Shown in pieces: positions 1 to 4,316 of a stretch of DNA of 7,051 bases; position 1 is the stretch's first letter; every line of letters starts with the position of its first letter. The notes beneath the pieces were generated by a model that was not told where the DNA came from, ran no database searches, and saw only the letters and a list, made by a program, of their open reading frames with translations. A program made the position numbers and the translations under genes. Source of the stretch: Azoarcus sp. (lineage in GTDB: Bacteria > Pseudomonadota > Gammaproteobacteria > Burkholderiales > Rhodocyclaceae); assembly GCA_031282905.1 (NCBI GenBank), contig JAITCV010000186.1, forward strand, positions 1-7,051, given 5' to 3'.

Positions 1-317
1 CCACGGTAGCCAGATTTTGCTGCCCTTTCGAGGCCGACATGTTGAACTTTCCAATGTCGATTGCGACCTGGATGGAAACTACGTCCTTCAAATTCATAAT
101 AAAATGTTGACGCGCCAGCCCCCGCCGATGCCATGTCACGAGATGCAAACGAGTCCTCGTTATCGACTCCTGTTTGTCGTTCTTGATAAGCTCGCCGAAA
201 CTTCAAATTACTTTTACTACGGGCATACCAGACAATTTGATCAAAGACGTTCGGCAGTTGATCGCTCGTAGCATAGCTAGTCTTTTGATAGTTGATTGTG
301 GAAATGTAATTTGAGTG
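1..317 (-). pseudogene. 3' part of a type III-like adenine DNA methyltransferase (Mod), 5'-truncated, running off the left edge
   Basis: One minus-strand frame has no stop from 350 down to the window edge. From about 317 leftward it reads like the middle and C-terminal half of an N6-adenine DNA methyltransferase of the type III Mod family. It starts SNYISTINYQKTSYATSD, then FDQIVWYARSKSNLKFRRAY (family pattern: I-x-K-T, then D-x-I-L-W-Y-A-K and V-K-Y-R), then FYYEFEGRSFHPG followed by NRHWKVQHVGLERAAKSGYR (family pattern: F-x-G-x-x-xHPx-x-x-HWK-x-x-x-x-GLERL-x-K-x-x-R). The upstream half of such enzymes, with the DPPY catalytic motif, is missing: the codons before 317 do not resemble the family and a stop lies at 351-353. 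No start with a ribosome binding site is visible in this frame. I infer a decayed restriction-modification remnant. The family call is from remembered patterns, not a search. The fragment could be longer to the left. Confidence 0.6.
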
Positions 318-448
318 GCGCCTATATCGGAAGCAAATACCTGGGAACCATCAGGCGAAAACAAAAACGCAAACATGAAAACAAGAGAAGACAATAATAT
401 TCTGAATTTGAAGCAGTCTTTCGGCCTGGGCATGAAACTCGTCTTCAT
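203..448 (-). CDS. Small putative secreted protein; only the 5' end looks genuine
   Basis: An 81-codon minus-strand reading frame not recognised as any family. Its start is well supported: AGGAG lies 7 bases before the ATG at 448 (4 bases before the alternative ATG at 451), and a TAGAAT -10 box lies about 40 bases upstream. The N-terminus looks like a Sec signal peptide: a basic n-region (residues 1-16, with R8, K10, K14, R16), a hydrophobic core at 17-30 (ILLSSLVFMFAFLF), then a V-F-A cleavage site after residue 39. After about residue 44 the frame enters DNA whose other frame encodes the methyltransferase fragment, so the tail to the stop at 203-205 is probably an out-of-frame reading. I infer the 5' end of a once longer exported protein fused by deletion or insertion to foreign DNA. 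It may be transcribed, but a functional product is doubtful. Confidence 0.4.
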   Translation of the reverse strand: MKTSFMPRPKDCFKFRILLSSLVFMFAFLFSPDGSQVFASDIGATQITFPQSTIKRLAMLRAINCRTSLIKLSGMPVVKVI

Positions 449-490
449 CATCTTGCTCCTGTACAGTCTATGAAAAGTTGAAGTTGCGCG

Positions 491-520
491 ATTCTACACG
501 GGGTTCGTGCGTCAGCACAA
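491..520 (-). promoter_or_regulatory. Candidate promoter of the small secreted-protein gene
   Basis: Read on the minus strand, TAGAAT (496-491, one mismatch to TATAAT) is preceded at 18 bases by TTGTGC (520-515), which matches only the TTG of the -35 consensus. A start near 484 would leave a leader of about 35 bases before the AGGAG and ATG. The -10 is good and the -35 poor. Confidence 0.3.
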
Positions 521-578
521 CCCCTGCCTTGGGCATTGTCCTGGGCAACATAAAGTTCTGATCCGCTCAACGCTTCAA

Positions 579-614
579 GAGATTGTGCGCTTGCTTGAGA
601 AGCAAGATAATCTC
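579..614. repeat. Two-part stem-loop (inverted repeat)
   Basis: The outer arms GAGATT (579-584) and AATCTC (609-614) enclose a perfect 7-bp inner stem, CTTGCTT (590-596) with AAGCAAG (600-606), closed by a GAG loop. The internal bulge is asymmetric (5 and 2 bases). An A-run at 629-636 follows on the plus strand, so it is not a terminator in either direction. Function unknown. Confidence 0.5.
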
Positions 615-726
615 GCAGAGTTCTTCACAAAAAAAATTCTGGCGGCACAGATACACAAAAACCCATATTTCTGCTTGCATGGCGACCACAAATATTAGAT
701 GACGCAAGATACTGGGCGTTCCAGCA

Positions 727-744
727 GCAAGCCTCCGGGCTTGC
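727..744. repeat. Perfect 7-bp hairpin with a TCCG tetraloop
   Basis: GCAAGCC (727-733) pairs with GGCTTGC (738-744) around a four-base loop. The stem is G/C-rich and perfect, with no T-run on either side. It could be a single REP-like palindrome or part of an RNA structure. Confidence 0.45.
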
Positions 745-810
745 GAACAGTGGGGGGCATCAAATGTCGTATGCGTCAAACTGACACAGTTGCTCAACGT
801 AGAACCGCTG

Positions 811-835
811 TCGTCGCCTTCAGAACTGGCGACGG
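811..835. repeat. Perfect 7-bp hairpin with a 9-base loop
   Basis: CGTCGCC (812-818) pairs with GGCGACG (828-834), and a T-G wobble at 811/835 extends it. On the plus strand it is followed by an A-run (836-841), the wrong base for intrinsic termination. On the minus strand the T-run would precede the stem. Confidence 0.4.
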
Positions 836-954
836 AAAAAAGCCGAGAAGCGCGCCTTCTGGGAAAGATTTGTTTAGCATGTAAGAACGGCATGCCTGGC
901 ACTGGCAGTGACCCATAGGTACCGCCACACTACCGCCCCCAGCAAGACCACCGA

Positions 955-983
955 TGGACACGAAAAGGCAGACACAGTAGAAT
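955..983 (+). promoter_or_regulatory. Sigma-70-type promoter of the tRNA-Arg gene
   Basis: TGGACA at 955-960 (one mismatch to TTGACA) and TAGAAT at 978-983 (one mismatch to TATAAT) are separated by exactly 17 bases. The expected transcription start, near 990, is only about 8 bases before the mature tRNA 5' end. The discriminator just after the -10 is C-rich (CCGCCTCCTCC), as is usual at stable-RNA promoters under growth-rate or stringent control; that control is inferred here. Confidence 0.75.
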
Positions 984-997
984 TCCGCCTCCTCCGC

Positions 998-1074
998 GCG
1001 CCCGTAGCTCAGTTGGATAGAGTACTGCCCTCCGAAGGCAGGGGTCGGACGTTCGAATCGTCTCGGGCGCGCCA
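998..1074 (+). tRNA. tRNA-Arg (anticodon CCG), CCA encoded
   Basis: A full 77-base cloverleaf can be folded by eye. The acceptor stem is GCGCCCG (998-1004) with CGGGCGC (1064-1070). The D arm starts GCTC and holds the AGTTGGATA loop. The anticodon stem CTGCC (1025-1029) pairs with GGCAG (1037-1041) around the loop CTCCGAA, which gives anticodon CCG at 1032-1034. The T stem GGACG/CGTCT carries the loop TTCGAAT. The discriminator is G1071 and CCA is encoded at 1072-1074. It decodes the arginine codon CGG, which is plausible in a GC-rich genome. It stands alone, with its own promoter, about 500 bases upstream of dnaA. Confidence 0.95.
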
Positions 1075-1169
1075 GCGGAAACCCGCACGCCTTTGTATAT
1101 ATTCGACATGGCATCAGGTCGACCAAGCGGCTTACCATGGCAATCCCCCGAAGCCGGGATTTTGAAGAT

Positions 1170-1189
1170 GGGTGGCGTGCCGCTTTTTT
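1170..1189 (+). terminator. Weak candidate intrinsic terminator of the tRNA transcript
   Basis: GGGTGG (1170-1175) can pair with CCGCTT (1180-1185) around a CGTG loop, with three G-T wobbles, and the stem runs into six Ts (1184-1189). A closer hairpin at 1075-1086 (GCGG/CCGC) has no T-run. The stem is weak, so termination efficiency is doubtful. Confidence 0.3.
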
Positions 1190-1363
1190 CCGGTTTCATG
1201 TATTCGTGCATCGGCTCTTACATCGCGCGGACTGGCGGCTGTGCGATTTTTCCTTTACCAATTTACCAGGCCGACGTGCTGGTGATCGGCGGCAGTCTGG
1301 CCACGTTGGCGGCGCGCGGGTCGTGTCGGCGCGCCTCACGGTAGCCCCAGGCTGCGGCGCAGC

Positions 1364-1372
1364 TTATCCAGA
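1364..1372 (+). promoter_or_regulatory. Near-consensus DnaA box
   Basis: TTATCCAGA differs from the consensus TTATCCACA at one position. It directly abuts the GCTGC/GCAGC palindrome and lies about 50 bases upstream of the candidate dnaA -10 box. Confidence 0.5.
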
Positions 1373-1398
1373 CTCATTTCATATTGGACAAGGCTCGG

Positions 1399-1407
1399 TG
1401 TGGATAT
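1399..1407 (-). promoter_or_regulatory. Near-consensus DnaA box overlapping the putative dnaA -35
   Basis: On the minus strand this reads ATATCCACA, one mismatch from TTATCCACA. It covers the proposed -35 hexamer at 1401-1406, so bound DnaA would compete with RNA polymerase, as in classical dnaA autoregulation. A weaker site, TTGTCCAAT (minus, 1391-1383), lies between the two better boxes. Confidence 0.5.
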
Positions 1408-1429
1408 GTTGACGACCAGCGAGTAGAAT
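1401..1429 (+). promoter_or_regulatory. Candidate dnaA promoter
   Basis: TAGAAT at 1424-1429 is a good -10 box. TGGATA at 1401-1406 matches four of six bases of TTGACA at a spacing of 17. TTGACG at 1409-1414 matches better but is only 9 bases from the -10, too close to serve it. Transcription would start near 1436, giving a leader of about 140 bases before the preferred dnaA start. Confidence 0.4.
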
Positions 1430-1578
1430 CCGCCCTTCACTTGGTTGTGCCGTGCAACGTGGTGCCGCTTGTGCACGTTTCCCGCGCCGGTTCAGCCCCC
1501 CTCGATCCGGCGCGAAAATCGCGCCTGCCATCCGGGATGTATTCAAGCACCGTGCCGCAAACGCAAACCGCCTCCGCC

Positions 1579-3054
1579 GTGAGTCAGGAATTCTGGCCTT
1601 TCTGTTTGGCCCGCCTGGAACAGGAGTTACCGCCACAGCAGTTCAAGCTCTGGATCAAGCCGCTCACGGTGGCGAGAATCGAGGGCGAGGATGCCCGCTT
1701 GGTTCTGCGTGCGCCCTCGCGTTTCCTGCTGGATTTCGTGCGTGACCGCTACCTCCGCCAGATCAGGGAGTTGAGCGAGGAATTCCATGGCGTCGCGCTG
1801 CAGGTCGAAATCGAACTACAGGCCCAGTCCAGGCTTGCGTCATCTTCGCCCGCAAGCGCGGTCGATACGTCCACGCCCGGAACAGGCGCCGTCGCGGGTG
1901 GGGACGCCACCATCGCGGATGCCACCATCACAGCCTTGCCTGTCGCCGTGCCCCCCGCCGGCAAGTCGCGTTCAGGCAGTGAGATTACCTACGAGAAAAC
2001 CCGGCTCAATCGCGATTTCACGTTCGACACCCTGGTGACGGGGCGCGCCAACGATTTCGCGCGCGCCGCCGCCATGCAGGTGGTGGAGCATCTGGGCACG
2101 GCTTCCAACCCCTTGTTCATCTACGGCGGCGTGGGCCTGGGCAAGACCCACCTGATGCATGCCATCGGCAATGAGGTGCTGCGCGCGAATCCGCTTGCCC
2201 AGGTGCGTTACGTTCACGCCGAGGATTATTACACCATGATGGTTCGCGCCATCCAGAGAAACGATATCGACGGCTTCAGGAATGAATACCGTCAACTGGA
2301 TGTGCTGCTCATCGACGATATCCAGTTCTTCAACAACAAGGTGCGCACCCAGGAAGAGTTCTTCCACGCGTTCAACGCGCTCACCGAGGCAAAAAAACAG
2401 ATCGTCATTACCTGTGACACCTATCCCAAGAATGTCCCGGGGCTGGAAGGTCGGCTGGTTTCGCGTTTCGACTGGGGGCTGACGGTGCAGATCGAGGTGC
2501 CCGAACTGGAGATGCGGGTTGCCATCCTGAAGAAGAAGGCCGAGGCGGTGCGGGTATCGCTGGGCGACAACATGAAGGCCGAGGCGGTGAAGGTGTCGCT
2601 CGGCGACGATGTGGCCTTCCTGATCGCCAAGCGCCTGCACTCCAACGTGCGCGAGCTCGAAGGCGCGCTCACCAAGGTCGTGGCCTATGCGCGTTTCAAT
2701 GGTCACGCCGCCATCTCGCTTGATCTGGCCAAGGAGGCGCTGAAGGATTTGTTCGAGGCGCACAACCGCCATCTATCGATCGAGTACATCCAGAAAACGG
2801 TGGCCGATTACTACAAGATCAAGGTTTCGGACATGCACGCCAAAAAACGCACCCGCGCTGTCGCCCGTCCGCGCCAGGTGGCGATGTGGCTGGCGAAGGA
2901 TCTGACCGCGATGTCGCTGCCCGCGATTGGCGAAGCCTTTGGGCGCGACCACACCACGGTCTTGCATGCCTGTCGCACCGTGACCGCGTTGCGCCAGGAA
3001 GATTCTCAGTTGAACCACGATGTACACGTGCTCACCCAGGTGCTGCGCGGTTAG
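1579..3054 (+). CDS. dnaA: Chromosomal replication initiator protein DnaA
   Basis: ATP-dependent initiator that binds DnaA boxes, melts oriC and recruits helicase in the cytoplasm. 491 residues from the GTG start. Domain I is at 1-80 (SQEFWPFCLARLEQELPPQQ). A low-complexity Ala/Ser/Thr/Pro linker (domain II) spans 81-145. The AAA+ domain follows: Walker A GGVGLGKT (183-190), Walker B LLIDD (243-247), arginine finger R292 in LEGRLVSRF, sensor-2 R358 in NVRELEGAL. DNA-binding domain IV (about 395-491) has KKRTRAVARPRQVAM and the signature AFGRDHTTVLHAC; the latter has one glycine where E. coli has two. I chose the GTG because VSQEFW aligns with the E. coli start MSLSLW; ATG at 1537 (505 residues) is the alternative, and neither has a clear Shine-Dalgarno. 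Oddity: residues 320-332 are repeated in tandem at 333-345, making the protein longer than usual. It heads the dnaA-dnaN-gyrB cluster. Confidence 0.97.
   Translation: MSQEFWPFCLARLEQELPPQQFKLWIKPLTVARIEGEDARLVLRAPSRFLLDFVRDRYLRQIRELSEEFHGVALQVEIELQAQSRLASSSPASAVDTSTPGTGAVAGGDATIADATITALPVAVPPAGKSRSGSEITYEKTRLNRDFTFDTLVTGRANDFARAAAMQVVEHLGTASNPLFIYGGVGLGKTHLMHAIGNEVLRANPLAQVRYVHAEDYYTMMVRAIQRNDIDGFRNEYRQLDVLLIDDIQFFNNKVRTQEEFFHAFNALTEAKKQIVITCDTYPKNVPGLEGRLVSRFDWGLTVQIEVPELEMRVAILKKKAEAVRVSLGDNMKAEAVKVSLGDDVAFLIAKRLHSNVRELEGALTKVVAYARFNGHAAISLDLAKEALKDLFEAHNRHLSIEYIQKTVADYYKIKVSDMHAKKRTRAVARPRQVAMWLAKDLTAMSLPAIGEAFGRDHTTVLHACRTVTALRQEDSQLNHDVHVLTQVLRG
2536..2613 (+). repeat. In-frame tandem duplication of 13 codons inside dnaA
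   Basis: Two adjacent 39-base units (2536-2574 and 2575-2613) agree at 32 of 39 positions. They encode KAEAVRVSLGDNM and KAEAVKVSLGDDV. The E. coli counterpart has one such unit (KADENDIRLPGEV) before AFFIAKRL, so one copy is extra. The second copy has the family-typical DDV before AF and is probably the ancestral one. Confidence 0.85.
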
Positions 3055-3142
3055 CGCGACACCGGGCGGCACGACGTCCAGCGACCACCGCGATGGTCTC
3101 TCGTATCCTCCACTCCCCCATCCCATTTCAACGGACTTGACC

Positions 3143-4249
3143 ATGCTGCTGCTCAATACTTCCCGCGACGCTTTGCTTGCTCCGCTTCAGGCGGTATCCG
3201 GCATCGTCGAGAAGCGTCATACCCTGCCCATCTTGTCGAACGTGCTGATCGAAAAAACGGGCGAACGCCTGACCTTCACCGCGACCGACATCGAAATCCA
3301 GATCCGCACCACCACCGCGGGCAACGCGGACGGCGAGGACACCGCCATCACCGTGGGCGCGCGCAAATTGCAGGACATCCTGCGCGCGCTGCCGGAGAGC
3401 GAAGTCAGCCTCACGCTCGATGACAAGCGGCTCATGGTCAAGGCCGGGCGCAGCCGCTTCCAGTTGCAGACCTTGCCCGCGGGCGATTACCCCTTGCTCA
3501 CCCTGCCCGAAGGCGAGGTCGCGCGCTTCACCGTGGCGCAGAAAACCTTCCGTCACCAGCTCGCGCGGGTCGCCTATGCCATGGCGCAGCAGGATATCCG
3601 CTATTACCTCAATGGTCTGCTGCTCATCGCCGAGGGCGATACCCTCATCCTGGTGGCAACCGACGGCCATCGCCTGGCCTATGTCGAGAGCACGCTCGAT
3701 ACCGCGGTGCCCGGGCGTTTCGAAGCCATCCTGCCGCGCAAGACCACACTCGAACTCATTCGCCAGGTCGATGACAGCGACGATCCGGTCGAAATCATCC
3801 TCGCCGGCAACCAGGCGGTGTTCCGTTTCGGCGCGATCGAATTGGTCACCAAGCTGATCGACGGCAAATTTCCCGACTACCAGAAAGTCATTCCGCAAAA
3901 TCAACCAAGTTGCCTTGCCTTGCCCCGCGCGCAACTGCTCTCCGCCCTGCAACGGGCGGCGATTCTCTCCAACGAGAAACTCCGCGGCATCCGGTTGGTG
4001 CTGGACGAAGGCGTACTTTCCATCATCAGTTCCAACACCGAACAAGAAGAAGCTCAGGAAGAAATCGAAGTCGACCACCATGGCGAAACGCTCAACATCG
4101 GTTTCAATGTGGGTTATCTGCTCGACGTGCTCAACAACCTGTCCTCGGAGACGATCGAATGGCGTTTCAGCGACGGCAATTCGAGCGCGCTCGTCACCGT
4201 GCCCGGCGACAACACGTTCAAATATGTGGTGATGCCCATGCGCGTATGA
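3143..4249 (+). CDS. dnaN: DNA polymerase III subunit beta (sliding clamp)
   Basis: Forms the ring-shaped homodimer that slides on DNA and tethers DNA polymerase III and other partners through their clamp-binding motifs. 368 residues, close to the 366 of E. coli, so full length. Three clamp domains of about 120 residues each are expected. The N-terminus is MLLLNTSRDALLAPLQAVSG with KRHTLPILSNVLI; LPAGDYP (111-117) closes domain 1. The protein-binding pocket residues are visible as TDGHRL (173-178) and the C-terminal VVMPMRV (362-368, E. coli VVMPMRL). The start is the only ATG that fits the family N-terminus. The ribosome binding site is weak (CGGA). It lies 88 bases after dnaA and 67 before gyrB on the same strand, so co-transcription is likely. 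No anomalies seen. Confidence 0.97.
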   Translation: MLLLNTSRDALLAPLQAVSGIVEKRHTLPILSNVLIEKTGERLTFTATDIEIQIRTTTAGNADGEDTAITVGARKLQDILRALPESEVSLTLDDKRLMVKAGRSRFQLQTLPAGDYPLLTLPEGEVARFTVAQKTFRHQLARVAYAMAQQDIRYYLNGLLLIAEGDTLILVATDGHRLAYVESTLDTAVPGRFEAILPRKTTLELIRQVDDSDDPVEIILAGNQAVFRFGAIELVTKLIDGKFPDYQKVIPQNQPSCLALPRAQLLSALQRAAILSNEKLRGIRLVLDEGVLSIISSNTEQEEAQEEIEVDHHGETLNIGFNVGYLLDVLNNLSSETIEWRFSDGNSSALVTVPGDNTFKYVVMPMRV

Positions 4250-4316
4250 CATAAATATTTTCCGTACCCCTTGCCGACAATGAATTCCGCATGAACTTCA
4301 CCGAGACCACACGACC

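Larger units (their letters stand above)
454..954. other. Non-coding stretch with several stem-loops and no convincing gene
   Basis: The open frames here (up to 111 codons) have no ribosome binding site, recognisable motif or hydrophobic pattern, and they compete on both strands. What can be seen are several inverted repeats (579-614, 727-744, 811-835 and a smaller AGAAG/CTTCT at 846-860). None is followed by a T-run on either strand, so they are not obvious intrinsic terminators. Base composition changes from A/T-rich at the left to G/C-richer near the tRNA. Confidence 0.5.
1190..1440. other. dnaA leader and candidate oriC-proximal region
   Basis: There is no convincing gene between the tRNA and dnaA. 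The leader holds a T-rich patch (about 1243-1268, GATTTTTCCTTTACCAATTT), a perfect 7-bp inverted repeat GGCGCGC/GCGCGCC (1311-1317 and 1329-1335), a short palindrome GCTGC-GGC-GCAGC (1351-1363), and a group of DnaA-box-like nonamers at 1364-1407. A helical unwinding patch near DnaA boxes beside dnaA is the usual layout of a bacterial oriC. However, only two boxes are close to consensus, fewer than in most origins, so this may be just the dnaA regulatory region, with the main origin elsewhere. Confidence 0.35.

Noticed and set aside
507..698. 63-codon plus-strand frame starting with GTG
   Set aside because: No ribosome binding site and no recognisable family; it overlaps a stem-loop and a competing minus-strand frame. 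It cannot be excluded as a gene remnant, but nothing supports it.
792..798. GCTCAAC resembling the RYYYAAC core of an integron attC site
   Set aside because: No matching GTTRRRY partner at suitable spacing and no integrase or cassette structure.
1047..1074. tRNA 3' end as an integration (att) site for the accessory DNA
   Set aside because: Elements normally insert at the tRNA 3' end, but here the foreign-looking DNA lies on the 5' side, and I see no second copy of the 3' end in the window.
1271..1320. Plus-strand reading ADVLVIGGSLATLAARG, like an FAD-binding N-terminus
   Set aside because: The last glycine of the GxGxxG pattern is missing, the frame stops at 1344, and there is no upstream start with a ribosome binding site; chance resemblance in GC-rich DNA.
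1384..1536. N-terminal extension of DnaA to the ATG at 1384
   Set aside because: The extra residues do not resemble DnaA, the start lies before the proposed -10 box, and the region carries the DnaA boxes and promoter.
3128..4252. A 374-codon minus-strand open frame opposite dnaN
   Set aside because: It is the same kind of antisense shadow; dnaN is clearly the real gene. The 266-codon frame opposite dnaA at 1972-2772 is rejected for the same reason.
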